The notes: a model not told the origin generated them from the letters alone. A DNA stretch of 64,000 nucleotides from Clavibacter michiganensis (GCF_016907085.1 NZ_JAFBBJ010000001.1:2294001-2358000); one strand, 5' to 3'; shown: positions 39,225-48,483, counted from the stretch's first letter. Numbers and translations: made by a program.

Positions 39225-40288
39225 CGTCCCCTTCTCCCCGACCGGCGCAGCAGCCACAGGAAGAAGGGGGCGCCGACGACGGCGGTGAGCAGGCCGACCG
39301 GGACCTCCGTCGGGGCGAGGACCACCCGGGCGGCGATGTCCACGACCACCAGGAGCAGCCCGCCGGCGAGAGCCGACGCGGGCAGCACCCACCGGTGATC
39401 CGAGCCGATGACCATCCGCACGGCGTGCGGGACTACGAGGCCGACGAACCCGATGGATCCGCTGACGGCGACCACGACACCGACGAGCAGCGATGTGATG
39501 AGGAACAGCCCCAGCCGCACCCGCCCGACGTCCACGCCGAGGCTCGCCGCGGTCTCGTCCCCGGTGAGGAACGCGTTCAGCACGGGTGCGAGCAGCACCA
39601 GGAGAGCGGTCGCGAGCAGCAGCACGAGCGCCGGCACCCCGAGGTCGCCCCAGGTCGCGGCGGCGAGGCTCCCGGACAGCCAGGACAGGACCTGCCCGAC
39701 GCCCTGACCGGGGCCGGAGGAGCGAAGGACGAGGTAGCTCGTGATCGAGCTGAGCAGGTAAGACATCGCGACACCGGCGAGCACCAGCCGGTTCGGGGTC
39801 ACCCGCCCTCCTTGCTGTGCGAGCACGAACACCAGGACCGTCGTCGCGAACGCCCCGATGAACGCCGCGACCGGGGTCGACACCGCGGCGAACAGGCCGG
39901 TGGTGAGGGTGAGCGCTGCTACAGCGGCCACCGACGCACCCGAGGAGACCCCGAACACGAACGGGTCCGCCAGCGGGTTGCGGACGACGGCCTGCAGCAC
40001 GGCGCCGGCGACCGCGAGAGCGGCGCCGACGACGAAGCCGAGCAGGGCTCGCGGCAGACGGAACTCCCACACGATCCGGTCATCCAACGCGGTGCCCCTC
40101 TCGCCGCCCCCGGGCAGCAGGTGGGCGCCGATGACGTCGACCACCCGACCGGGCGGGATCCCCACGCTGCCGACGGCGACCGAGAGGATCACGGCGATCA
40201 CGCAGGCGACGAGGAGGAGCCCGAGCGTGATGTGCGGGCGTCGCACGACCCGTCGGGCCGGCCGCGGGGGAGCGATCGTCATGGTCAC
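39221..40288 (-). CDS. FecCD-type ABC importer permease
   Basis: A 355-aa permease with about ten helices and the FecCD landmarks RLPRALLGFVVGAALAVAG, VLQAVVRNPLADPFVFGVSSGAS and GFVGLVVPHAVRM, the last contacting the ATPase. It would work as a homodimer, since only one permease gene is present. GTG 40288 overlaps the binding-protein stop by four bases; ATG 40282 is a near alternative. Part of the SBP-permease-ATPase cassette inside the copper/redox run. Confidence 0.92.
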
Positions 40289-41346
40289 GAGCTCGGCACC
40301 GGGAGATCCAGGTCCGGGTGGAGTGCGTTCGCGATCCTGGTGAGCCCGACCATGACGGAGATCGACGAGTCGGCCTCCTGCGTCGGGACCTCGCTGATCC
40401 GGCCGCTCCTCACCGCAGGGAGGTCGGGGAAGGTCTGCTCCAGGAACTCCTTCTGCGTGGCGAAGTCCTGGCCGGGGTACGTGCCGACCAGGATGACGTC
40501 CGCGTCGGATGCGGCGAACTCCTCTTTGCTGACGTAGACCGAGCCGGCCGGGAAGACGTCCTCGCCGCCCGCGGTTCGGATCAGATCGTCGTGGAGCCCG
40601 CCCGCGAGGACGTTCAGCGGGCCGGTCCCGCCGTTGAAGAAAGCCGTCCTGACCGTCGGCGCTCCCTCCACGGCGTCGATGACCTTCTGCTCGTCGTCGC
40701 GGAGCGTTCCGATGACCTCGTCCGCCTTCGCGGAAACGCCGAACACGATCCCGTAGTCCCGCAACGTGGTGAGGGCGGACTCGATGTTCCATGTGTCGGT
40801 GCTCTGCGCATCCGCGGACGTGCAGAGGTTGGCCCCGTACACGGTCGCGCCGGACTGCTCGAGCTGCTCGACGGTCGCGTATCCCCGCGAGGCATCGAAG
40901 GCGTACCCGTCGAGGACCTGCCCGGTGACGAAGTCGGGCATCTCGCTCAGCAGGACCTCCTTGGAGGGGAAGCCCGTCTGGCCGCCGATCGTCGGCAGCG
41001 CGGCCGCGTCCTGGGCGACGGAGTCGGGGTAGGGGGCGTAGGCCTCCTGCACCGCCACGATCCGGTCCCGCAGGCCGAGGGCGAGGAGCGCCTCCGTGGT
41101 GGACTGCCAGAGGCTCACCACCCGCTGCGGTTCAGCATCGATGGTGAGCTCGCGGCCGCAGTTCGTCAGCGTCACGGGATACCCGGCCGAAGACGCCCCT
41201 ACGGACGATTCGCTCGACGAGCCCCCGGACGCGCCGCCGGGGACGGGCACGGGGGCCGAGGTGCTCGCGGAGCAGGCGGTCGCGAGGATCAGAAGCGTCG
41301 CGGTCGTCGTGGTGGCCGTGAGGACGCGGCGGGCGAGGCCGCTCAT
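40285..41346 (-). CDS. Class III substrate-binding lipoprotein with paired cysteines
   Basis: A 353-aa lipoprotein of the FecB/BtuF type. The signal peptide ends in ATAC (Cys25). Besides the anchor Cys, the mature domain has Cys in LTNCGREL and in GANLCTSAD, which may form a disulfide made by the DsbA-like protein encoded immediately upstream, whose stop overlaps this ATG by four bases. The LWQSTTEALLALGL region is typical of metal-chelate binders. Ligand unknown: a copper or iron chelate fits the neighbours, while a cofactor such as F420-0, proposed for similar actinobacterial cassettes, cannot be excluded. Confidence 0.85.
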   Translation of the reverse strand: MSGLARRVLTATTTTATLLILATACSASTSAPVPVPGGASGGSSSESSVGASSAGYPVTLTNCGRELTIDAEPQRVVSLWQSTTEALLALGLRDRIVAVQEAYAPYPDSVAQDAAALPTIGGQTGFPSKEVLLSEMPDFVTGQVLDGYAFDASRGYATVEQLEQSGATVYGANLCTSADAQSTDTWNIESALTTLRDYGIVFGVSAKADEVIGTLRDDEQKVIDAVEGAPTVRTAFFNGGTGPLNVLAGGLHDDLIRTAGGEDVFPAGSVYVSKEEFAASDADVILVGTYPGQDFATQKEFLEQTFPDLPAVRSGRISEVPTQEADSSISVMVGLTRIANALHPDLDLPVPSS

Positions 41347-42149
41347 CCGGCGGCGATCCCGGACGGCAGGGAGGCACCTGCTGCGGTGAGCGCGTCGACG
41401 AGACCCTGGCCGCTCACGGTCGCGGTCTTCTGGCCGCCGATCATGAGGGTCGGCGTACCCGTGACGCCTGCGGCGGCCGCCACGTCGGTGTTGGAGCCGA
41501 TCCAACTGGTGAAGGCGCCCTTCTCGGTGCAGGTGATGGCTTCCGGGTCCGTGACGCCTCGAGAGGTCAGCCACGAGGAGAAGTCAGCGCCCGTCCACGA
41601 GTCGGTGGCGGCCGAGTGGTTCGCGAACAGGGCGGAGTGCACGTCGGGCCAGGCGGACGGGTCGTGTTGGAGGACGCACGCGGCGGTGCTGCCGGCGGTG
41701 CTGCCGTAGTTGGTCACGATCTGGATGGGGTGGTAGACGACCCGCACCTGCCCGGATCCGGCGAGCCGGTCGAGGAGGTCGCCGGTGGTGGCCTCGTACT
41801 CCTGGCAATGGGGGCAGGAGTAGTCCTCGTAGATGTCCAGCGTCACCGGGGCGTCGGCAGCGCCCACGGACACGGCGTCCGCTTCGGCGGTCACCTGCGC
41901 CTGGCCGCCGCTGGCGAGCTCGACGTCGGCGTCCGCGGTGGGGGGCACGCTGCCGGCGGCTGCCTGGTCGCGGAGCAGGCTCGCGCCGCCCCAGATGCCG
42001 GCGACCAGGACGACGACGGCGGCGCCGACGCCGAGCTGCGCGAACAGGCGCCGGCGCTTGCGCCTCGTCTCCTCGAGGCGGCGCTGGGCGTTGGCCTTCT
42101 CGCGGATCTCGCGTGTGCGGTCGCGGTCGGCGGTGGTCTTCTTGCTCAT
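41343..42149 (-). CDS. DsbA-like membrane-anchored thiol oxidoreductase
   Basis: A 268-aa protein. A basic N-terminal tail (1-37) and one helix (about 38-60) anchor a thioredoxin-fold domain whose active site is SCPHC (Cys112, Cys115), with the cis-Pro in TGTPTLMI near residue 230. It introduces disulfides into exported proteins and is reoxidised by VKOR in actinobacteria; the VKOR gene lies 26 bases upstream. The ATG follows a GGAGC-like ribosome site. Its translation is coupled to the binding-protein gene, suggesting that protein is a main client. Confidence 0.93.
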   Translation of the reverse strand: MSKKTTADRDRTREIREKANAQRRLEETRRKRRRLFAQLGVGAAVVVLVAGIWGGASLLRDQAAAGSVPPTADADVELASGGQAQVTAEADAVSVGAADAPVTLDIYEDYSCPHCQEYEATTGDLLDRLAGSGQVRVVYHPIQIVTNYGSTAGSTAACVLQHDPSAWPDVHSALFANHSAATDSWTGADFSSWLTSRGVTDPEAITCTEKGAFTSWIGSNTDVAAAAGVTGTPTLMIGGQKTATVSGQGLVDALTAAGASLPSGIAAG

Positions 42150-42175
42150 GGTCTGGTGCTCCTGTCGGGAGTCGG

Positions 42176-42823
42176 TCAGGGAAGGAGGGAGGGGATCAGG
42201 GCGGGGAACTCGGTGATGATCGCGATCACGATGACCGCGTAGTTCAGCACCACCACCGCCCACGTGAACGGGGCGATCGCCGTCGCCATGCGTCGCACCG
42301 CGGCGGGCGCGGGGATTTGGCTGTACCGGAGAGCGTGGATGGAGGTGGTCCACCAGAGCGGGATCATCGCCATCCACACGAGGAGGCAGTACGGGCAGAG
42401 GGCGCCGATGACGAAGACGGTCTGGGTGAACAGCCACGTGATGAACACCCACCCCATGGACAGCCCCGCGGTGAAGACGGTCCAATGCCAGCGCGCGTAC
42501 CTCGCTCCCGCGAGCAGCCCCATTCCGACGACGATCGGCGCGATGAAGGCGGCGACGCCGATGAGCGGGTTCGGAAACCCGAGCAACGAGGCCTGCGGGG
42601 ACTGCATCACCGTGGCGCAGGACACCAACGGATTGATGTCGCACGAGAGGGCACGCCCGGGGTGCTCGAGCAGCGACATGCGCTCGAGCACCAGGACGAA
42701 GGAGCCCGCCCAGCCGAGGACGCCGGTGATCACGAGCAGCACGGCGAGCCCGACGGGCCGGCGGTGGTCGCGGGCCGGCTGGGCCGGCTGCTTGTCGGTG
42801 GTCCGCTCGGTGCGTGAGCTCAC
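42176..42823 (-). CDS. Vitamin K epoxide reductase (VKOR) family protein
   Basis: A 215-aa membrane protein with five helices. Both redox pairs of bacterial VKOR are present: Cys61/Cys69 in the periplasmic loop (ALSCDINPLVSC) and the quinone-proximal CxxC Cys143/Cys146 (ALCPYC). It transfers electrons from the DsbA-like partner to menaquinone and so maintains disulfide formation outside the cell. GTG 42823 overlaps the stop of a 35-codon ORF (GTGA). The pairing VKOR-DsbA is established in actinobacteria; linkage to a metal importer and CopA is less usual. Confidence 0.93.
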   Translation of the reverse strand: MSSRTERTTDKQPAQPARDHRRPVGLAVLLVITGVLGWAGSFVLVLERMSLLEHPGRALSCDINPLVSCATVMQSPQASLLGFPNPLIGVAAFIAPIVVGMGLLAGARYARWHWTVFTAGLSMGWVFITWLFTQTVFVIGALCPYCLLVWMAMIPLWWTTSIHALRYSQIPAPAAVRRMATAIAPFTWAVVVLNYAVIVIAIITEFPALIPSLLP

Positions 42824-42927
42824 GGGAGGGCGTCGCCGACGTGGACGTCCGTGGTCCGTAGTTCGAGGACGGGGTCGTCTACTCCGATCGTGTGGTCGGC
42901 GGAGGGCAGGGGAGTGCGCAAGGGCAT
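42820..42927 (-). CDS. 35-residue ORF coupled to VKOR
   Basis: ATG 42927 opens a 35-codon frame (begins MPLRTPLPSADHTIG, ends VHVGDALP) whose TGA overlaps the VKOR GTG by four bases, the same arrangement used through the rest of the operon. AGGA lies about 11 bases before the ATG. No family is recognised and it has no Cys, membrane helix or signal. It may be a leader peptide ensuring VKOR translation, a real small protein, or chance. Confidence 0.4.
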   Translation of the reverse strand: MPLRTPLPSADHTIGVDDPVLELRTTDVHVGDALP

Positions 42928-43098
42928 GAAAGGGGTCCTGAGATGGGCGCCGTGGAGGACGGCTCGACGGTTCCGGCCGGCTCGTCGAGAGCGCGGACGG
43001 CGCGTGGCCGCGTCAGGGGACGCGGCAAGAGCACGGCACGGGAAGATGTGCCGGGAAATGCCCGAGCGCGCGGCAGCGCACGGGACAGGAGAGTCGGG

Positions 43099-43737
43099 TC
43101 AGGCCGCGGTCGGAGGCCCGCGGAGCGGGGACGCTGCGACGAAGACGCCGAGGTCGCGGAGTTCGACTCGGACGACGTGGGCTACCCGGTGACGCACCTC
43201 CGCGCGAGGGGCGACCAGGAACGCGACGGCGCAGAACACCACTGCGAAGCTCGTGCGCGCGAGCGCGAGCACGTCCCAGAAGGCACGCTCGCCCAACCGC
43301 ATGGCGACGATCGTCACGATCGCGGCACCGAGGTGAGCGATCCACATCGAGGATCCTGCGTGCATCGCACCCATGCCCACCATGTCGGCCGACGCCGAGC
43401 CGTCGGTCACCACGTGACCGCCCATACCGTGATGGCCGCCGATGACCTGCATGGTCGTCGACGTCGGGACGCCGACGGAGAAGAGCAGATGCAGGATGCC
43501 CTGGCTCCCCGTCACGGCGAGGGACAGGCGAGTGGTCGAGACGGTGCGCCCCGCGAGAAGGACGCACGTCGGCACCGCGAGCGCCGCAGCGAGCACCAGG
43601 CCCACAGCTCCCGGCGCGTGTCCGCCCCCGGCCATGTGCGACAGCATCGCGACGAGGATCGCGAAGGCAGCCGTGACGAGGCCGCGCACGACGCGCGTCC
43701 CCCGCCCGGCCATCACCAGCGCCCCCGGTCCCCTCAT
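43099..43737 (-). CDS. His/Met-rich membrane protein (putative copper-binding)
   Basis: A 212-aa protein with about five helices. Between helices 3 and 4 lies an extracellular loop dense in His and Met (GGHHGMGGHVV, MVGMGAMHAG), the residue mix used by extracytoplasmic Cu(I)/Cu(II) sites. No named family is recognised. The frame opens at ATG 43737; a second ATG a few codons later is also possible. It heads the minus-strand run ending at copA, about 170 bases before the VKOR leader ORF, so a role in copper binding or sensing at the surface is likely but inferred. Confidence 0.65.
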   Translation of the reverse strand: MRGPGALVMAGRGTRVVRGLVTAAFAILVAMLSHMAGGGHAPGAVGLVLAAALAVPTCVLLAGRTVSTTRLSLAVTGSQGILHLLFSVGVPTSTTMQVIGGHHGMGGHVVTDGSASADMVGMGAMHAGSSMWIAHLGAAIVTIVAMRLGERAFWDVLALARTSFAVVFCAVAFLVAPRAEVRHRVAHVVRVELRDLGVFVAASPLRGPPTAA

Positions 43738-44171
43738 TTGGAAGACAGCCTAAGCGGCAGACGCTCCCGGCGCATGCGATGCCCCGGCCTCGGCGCGGGG
43801 CGCTCTGCCACGCTCACGACGATCGAAGCATCTTGGTCATGCGCTGCCTGCCAGCGGTGTCCGCTTCAGAGCGTCTTCCTCTACGCCGGACCCATCGTCT
43901 AGGCCCTCGACGTCGTTGCGCTCCGCGCGTCGTTGACCAGCGGCGTCGCGTCCGCGTAGTACGCGGTGAAAGCGTGCCGCGGCCGTGAGGGTGGCGGGTT
44001 CGTCATCCCCCCCTGCTGAACACGCGCGCCGCGATGTCCCCCTCTCCTCGTCCTCGGACCCCGGAGTCGCCTCCGTGGCCGCGTACTGCCTTCGGCAACC
44101 CTCGGGTGGGGAGACGAGCTGGTTGCAAGACACCCCGCATGCATTGCTCGACGAAGGTCAGGCCGATCCGA
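43738..44171. other. Gap without a supported gene
   Basis: The stretch between the copper run and the TetR gene has several overlapping short frames, none with a ribosome site and none protein-like over its length. It presumably contains the promoter of the copper run near 43740-43780. It marks the left edge of a block where GGATCC becomes rare. Confidence 0.45.
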
Positions 44172-44831
44172 CTAGACGTCGTGCTCCGTGAGCAGCGTCC
44201 GGAACATTCGCGCGAGCGGGCCGGAGAGCTCCTCTGCGGTGGCGGTGGCGACGGGCTGTACCGCTGCGGAGGTACGGAGCATCACCACTCCCGTCATCGT
44301 CGCGATGGTGAGCTGTGCCCGGAGGAGTATCGAGGCGGTGCGGGCATCGTCGTCGCTCCAGCCCGCGGCCCTGGCGATGCTCTGAGTGAAGTGCTCGAGG
44401 GTCCTGCGGCGGATGCGGTCGGCGTTCTCATCTCCCGAGGAGCGCAGCAGCAACAGGAGTTGAAGCGGATCGTCTTCATCCGGCGTGTTCGCGACGTGCG
44501 TGATGAGCCGGTCGATCAGGCCATCCAGGTCGGCTGCACGTGGCGATGCATATATCTCGAGTTCATCGAAAGTGCACAGCATGCAGGCCTCGAACAGGCC
44601 TTCCTTGGACTCGAAGTACCGATTGATCAGGGCCACGTTGACCCCGGCGTCCCCGGCGATCTGACGGACCGTCGTAGCTCGGTAGCCGTCGGTCGCGAAC
44701 CTCCGTCGAGCTGCCCCCACCAACGCGCGGCGAGTCGCCGCCCCGCCCCGTTCCGGGCGCTGCAGCTCGTCCTCGTCGGAGAGCGGGAGCTTGGGGAGTG
44801 CCCTACTCGTTGTCTGGGTCTCGTAGCTCAT
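44172..44831 (-). CDS. TetR-family repressor
   Basis: A 219-aa regulator with an N-terminal TetR helix-turn-helix (about 35-80): ALVGAARRRFATDGYRATTVR, QIAGDAGVNVALINRYFESKEGLF. The C-terminal ligand domain is helical. It is divergent from the MFS exporter gene at 44952 and the 120-base gap holds matching operator-like sequences, the standard layout of a drug-inducible efflux pair. The inducing compound is unknown. Confidence 0.92.
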   Translation of the reverse strand: MSYETQTTSRALPKLPLSDEDELQRPERGGAATRRALVGAARRRFATDGYRATTVRQIAGDAGVNVALINRYFESKEGLFEACMLCTFDELEIYASPRAADLDGLIDRLITHVANTPDEDDPLQLLLLLRSSGDENADRIRRRTLEHFTQSIARAAGWSDDDARTASILLRAQLTIATMTGVVMLRTSAAVQPVATATAEELSGPLARMFRTLLTEHDV

Positions 44832-44873
44832 GTCTCACATCCTCGACGCAACCGTAGCGCGTCCTACGCCCAG

Positions 44874-44938
44874 TGTAAACGCGTGTTGACACACGCCTCG
44901 CAAACGAGAAGACTCGCGGGGTCAGCAGACGTTTACAT
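44874..44938 (+). promoter_or_regulatory. MFS promoter with TetR operator candidates
   Basis: TTGACA (44886-44891), a 17-base spacer and AAGACT (44909-44914) form a promoter toward the exporter. TGTAAACGC-GTGTTGACA (44874-44891) is a palindrome with 7 of 9 matching pairs covering the -35, and the half-site TGTAAACG recurs inverted near 44930-44937. A TetR dimer here would repress the exporter and its own gene. Confidence 0.6.
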
Positions 44939-44951
44939 TCTGAGGAGATTC

Positions 44952-46451
44952 ATGTCCACCATCACACACAGCTCTGCCACAGGCTCGGTTCCAACCCTGA
45001 CCGGTCAAGATGCGGAGGCTCCTCGGCCCCGCGGCGCGGCGATCATCCTGTTCCTCTCGCTGGGAGGGTTGTCCTTTTCGGTACTGCAGTCGTTGGTCGC
45101 GCCGACGCTCGGCACCATCGGTGCGGACCTCGGCGTCGAGACCGCTGACGCGAGCTGGGTTCTCACGGCGTACCTGCTCTCTGCCGCCGTGCTGACTCCG
45201 ATCCTCGGGCGCCTGGGCGACATGGTCGGCAAGCGGAAGGTCATCATCGTCGTGCTCTCGCTGCTGCTGGTCGGCACAGTGCTCGCCGCGCTCGCACCGA
45301 ACCTCGGCGTGCTGATCGTGGCGCGCATCCTCCAGGGTGCCGCTGGTGCCGTGATGCCGTTGTCGATCGGGATCGTGCGCGACGAGCTCCCGAGAGAGCG
45401 CGTGAGCGTGACCATCGGGCTCCTCTCGGCCATCTTCGGGATCGGCGCGGGTGTCGGCATCGTCGCGGCTGGACCGATCGTCGAGACGTTGTCTTGGCAC
45501 TGGCTGTTCTGGCTTCCCGCGGTGCTCGTGCTGATCGCCCTGCTGGGCGCGATCTTCGGCATCCCGGAGTCCCCGGTGCGCACACCGGGTCGCCTCGACA
45601 TGCTCGGTACCGGCATCCTCTCCATCGGCCTCGTCGCCCTGCTCCTGGCGATCAGCGATGGAGAGAAGTGGGGATGGGGTGACGGCAAGACGGTCGGGCT
45701 GCTCGTGCTCGGTGCCGTGTCCCTCGTCGCGTTCGTGTTCGTGGAGCTCCGAGCGGCGAACCCGCTGATCGACGTGCGCCTGTTCCGACACCGTGGGGTC
45801 TGGACCGCGCACATCGTGGCGCTTGCTTTCGGATTCGCGATGTTCGCCACCTTCATCCTGGTGCCCACCTTGCTGCAGCTGCCCACCCTCCTCGGCTACG
45901 GGTTCGGCAAGTCCGTAAGCGAGGCCGGCCTCTACCTTCTGCCGACCGTCGTCGGGATGGTCGTATCCGGTGTCGTCGCGGGCATCCTGATCCGCCGCAT
46001 GGGGCCGAAGATCCCCATGGTCATCGGCGGGGTCGCGGTGACTGTCGCATTCGTCATCCCCGCGCTCGGGCATGCGGAGGACTGGCAGATCCTGCTGTCC
46101 GGCGTTCTCACCGGCGTCGGCGTCGGCATGGCCCTCGCCGCCACCTCCAATGCCATCGTGGAGAGTGTCCCTGCCGCGCAGACCAGCGAGGCCATCAGCG
46201 CCAACACGGTGATCCGGACGGTGGGGAGCAGCGTCGGCACGGCTGTCATAGCGGCGCTCATCTCCTCGAACGTGACAGCACAGGGGGCTCCGACGGACTA
46301 CGCGTTCACGATGGGGTTCTGGGCCTCCGTCGGCGTCGGAGCCCTCGCGATCATTGCCGCGCTGGCCGCGCCGTCGCTGCGTTCGCGCCGACGCGAAGCG
46401 ATCGCAGCCGGGGTCGACGACTCCGCGGAGCTCGAGGCACGCAGCGACTAG
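44952..46451 (+). CDS. DHA2-type MFS drug exporter (EmrB/QacA family)
   Basis: A 499-aa transporter with 14 predicted helices. Motif A is GRLGDMVGKRKV between helices 2 and 3, motif C-like GIGAGVGIVAAGPIVE lies in helix 5, and motif B RILQGAAGAVMP in helix 4. GAGGAGAT lies before ATG 44952. Proton-driven export of lipophilic or cationic compounds is expected. Controlled by the divergent TetR. Contains no GGATCC, unlike core genes, which suggests foreign origin. Confidence 0.93.
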   Translation: MSTITHSSATGSVPTLTGQDAEAPRPRGAAIILFLSLGGLSFSVLQSLVAPTLGTIGADLGVETADASWVLTAYLLSAAVLTPILGRLGDMVGKRKVIIVVLSLLLVGTVLAALAPNLGVLIVARILQGAAGAVMPLSIGIVRDELPRERVSVTIGLLSAIFGIGAGVGIVAAGPIVETLSWHWLFWLPAVLVLIALLGAIFGIPESPVRTPGRLDMLGTGILSIGLVALLLAISDGEKWGWGDGKTVGLLVLGAVSLVAFVFVELRAANPLIDVRLFRHRGVWTAHIVALAFGFAMFATFILVPTLLQLPTLLGYGFGKSVSEAGLYLLPTVVGMVVSGVVAGILIRRMGPKIPMVIGGVAVTVAFVIPALGHAEDWQILLSGVLTGVGVGMALAATSNAIVESVPAAQTSEAISANTVIRTVGSSVGTAVIAALISSNVTAQGAPTDYAFTMGFWASVGVGALAIIAALAAPSLRSRRREAIAAGVDDSAELEARSD

Positions 46452-46640
46452 GGTTCCTCTTCAGCCGGCGATGGCAGAACGCCTCACTCCCCGGACGGGG
46501 CGCCTTGCAGCCGTTTGTCTGCGAGGCGTCTCGCAGGTCGAAGTGCCTGCCGAGGTGCTGGTCTGACCTCGAGGCCCCATGCTCTCCATTAGCACCGAGC
46601 TGCCAAGCGATCGCAGAACCCCAGCGGGTCAGGCTCAAGC

Positions 46641-47663
46641 TCAATAGGCGGCGACGTAGTTGACGCTGACCGTCTGCGGAACGTAACCCAGCCCCTCGAA
46701 CAGTTCGAGGCCCTTGCCGTCTCCGTCGGTCGCGACGTCGAGGACGCTCCGATCCACTCCCGCATCATTCACCGAGCGGAGGTGCTGCGCGAGCAGCGCG
46801 CGCGCGACACCGCGGTGACGTGCATCGGGGACGACGCCGATGACCCACACGTAGCCGCTCGAGGCCGAAGGGCCCTCCGCTCCATGCTCGGTGAGGAGCG
46901 TCAGGATGAGTCCGACTACGCGATCCGCGTCATCCAGGGCGAGATAAGAGAGTCCGTGGTCGAACGTCTCAAGCGACGTCATCGAGTCCCATTGCTCGTC
47001 GCTCATGGGCTGGCTGCTGCCATGTCCGCGGAACGCCGCGTCTCGCGCGGCATGCGCCGCCTCGGAGTGCTCGGCAGCGTATTCCACGATGCGGATCCCG
47101 TCGGGCGCAGTGACGTCTTCGAGAGGTCCGGTCGTCGTGCGTGCGAGGTTCTGGAACCACCTGTTCGGAGCGAATCCCGCATGCCGGAGCGTGGATGCGG
47201 CACCCGAGGCGCGCTCGTCGGCAGCGACGACGACCCACCCGGGCAGTGTGCTCGCGGACTCCGCGAGCTGCTGCAGGGCTCTCGAATGCTGCCAGGCGAG
47301 GAGGGAACGGCCGATGCCCTCTCCGCGTCGGGTCGGAGCCACACCGCCGGTGAGGATGGATCGAACCAGGGTCTCCTGGGTCGGAGGATGGATCACGAGA
47401 CCCCATGCGACGATCTCGCCGTTTTCCGTCACGGCGGCGAGCGAATCCGACGCGAGGTCCATGTAGCTATGGCCGAGCTCTTCGAGGATGTCCTCTCGTG
47501 TGTCGACCCAGTCAGGATGGTCGGCCTCGGCGATCCTCTCACCGATCTGCACGAGAGCATCGACGTCGGCGAGGACGACGGGCCGCCAATGGATGCCGAC
47601 CAGCGGTGCGGGATCTATCGACTCGGAGCGGTCGATGCGTTGGGAGAGGGGTAGCGCGCTCAT
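46641..47663 (-). CDS. Tandem GNAT-domain acetyltransferase
   Basis: A 340-aa protein with two GNAT folds. The first (about 22-190) has the pantetheine-binding loop TRRGEGIGRSL, and the second (about 200-340) has VIGVVPDARHRGVARALL. The double arrangement resembles mycothiol synthase and its many relatives, but the residues are not close enough to name it mshD. Its ATG at 47663 gives a start just before the first domain. The gap 46452-46640 after the MFS gene holds no gene. Acceptor unknown; antibiotic or polyamine acetylation is possible. Confidence 0.82.
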   Translation of the reverse strand: MSALPLSQRIDRSESIDPAPLVGIHWRPVVLADVDALVQIGERIAEADHPDWVDTREDILEELGHSYMDLASDSLAAVTENGEIVAWGLVIHPPTQETLVRSILTGGVAPTRRGEGIGRSLLAWQHSRALQQLAESASTLPGWVVVAADERASGAASTLRHAGFAPNRWFQNLARTTTGPLEDVTAPDGIRIVEYAAEHSEAAHAARDAAFRGHGSSQPMSDEQWDSMTSLETFDHGLSYLALDDADRVVGLILTLLTEHGAEGPSASSGYVWVIGVVPDARHRGVARALLAQHLRSVNDAGVDRSVLDVATDGDGKGLELFEGLGYVPQTVSVNYVAAY

Positions 47664-48119
47664 GTCGAGAAAGCTACCGCGCCCCTGCGGCGCTATTCCC
47701 GGCACGACGACCAGCGCGATGTAACCGTCGAAGACCTCCGAAGAACGATGGACACACTCCCGAAGATCGGCCTACGCAATGTGCCCACCTCCGGCAGGGA
47801 CCCCCTAGTAGACACACTCCGCACCCCTTGTCGCGCTCCGCAGGGCTTTGTTGAGGTACGCGAAGACCCAGGGAAAGCGGCTGAGACGCGGAGTCACGAT
47901 CCGAGCGCCAGTGGCCAAATGGTCAGCTCGCAGAGAGTTGTCATGGATCGCTCCGGATGTCGGCTTGAGCTCCATGGCTACCGCTGGGCTCTACGAGTAC
48001 CTCTTCGGGACCATCCGGGCGAAGGGGGCATCGTGACCTGCCCCACGTCCATCCCAGGTGGTCCAATCCGCGGTAATCGTAGCTGGCGGTTCATGCCGAC
48101 CGGGCGTAATGCGTGCCTC
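47664..48119. other. Gap without a supported gene
   Basis: About 450 bases of lower G+C than the surroundings with only short unsupported frames; one of 62 codons at 47848 has no ribosome site or recognisable content. The direct repeat ACACACTCC occurs at about 47753 and 47813. It leads directly into the decayed permease fragment, so one endpoint of a rearrangement lies near 48120. Confidence 0.4.
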
Positions 48120-48483
48120 CTATGCTTCTCGTCGCCCTCAGTCTCGTGAACATCTCGCTCGTCACCGTGAAGCAGCGGATCCGCGACATCGGCGTGCGCC
48201 GCAGCTTCGGCGCGAGCGCGGGTCGGATCTTCTTCGCCGTGATGATGAGGAGCATCGTCGCCACGGTCGCGGCGGGCGTGACCGGCGTCGTGGTCGCCGT
48301 GGCCGTCGTGAAGAACCCGGTGATCCTCTCCTACGTCGCCTAAGGCGTCACCGAGTTCCCGCCGTTACCGCTGTCGGCGGCGATCCTCGGACTCGGAGTA
48401 TCGCTCGCAGTCGGTGCGATCGCGGGCCTGCTGCCGGCGCTGGTCGCGGTGCGGGTCTTCGTGATCGACGCGATCCGGTACTG
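48120..48483 (+). pseudogene. 3' fragment of a MacB-type permease
   Basis: Homology to the permease at 29743 begins abruptly at VALSLVNISLVTVKQRIR and continues to the last residues IDAIRY, covering roughly its last 120 residues. A codon in SYVASG of the intact gene is TAA here (SYVA-stop-G), so even this fragment is not translatable throughout. No adaptor or ATPase remnant is next to it. It is a separate diverged copy, not a recent exact duplicate, since about one base in ten differs. Confidence 0.9.

Noticed and set aside
43837..44144. Two overlapping minus-strand frames of 80-98 codons
   Set aside because: They overlap in different frames, lack ribosome sites and show no protein-like composition.
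47848..48036. A 62-codon frame that might be a transposase fragment
   Set aside because: No catalytic motif, terminal repeat or target duplication could be found; left as unassigned gap.
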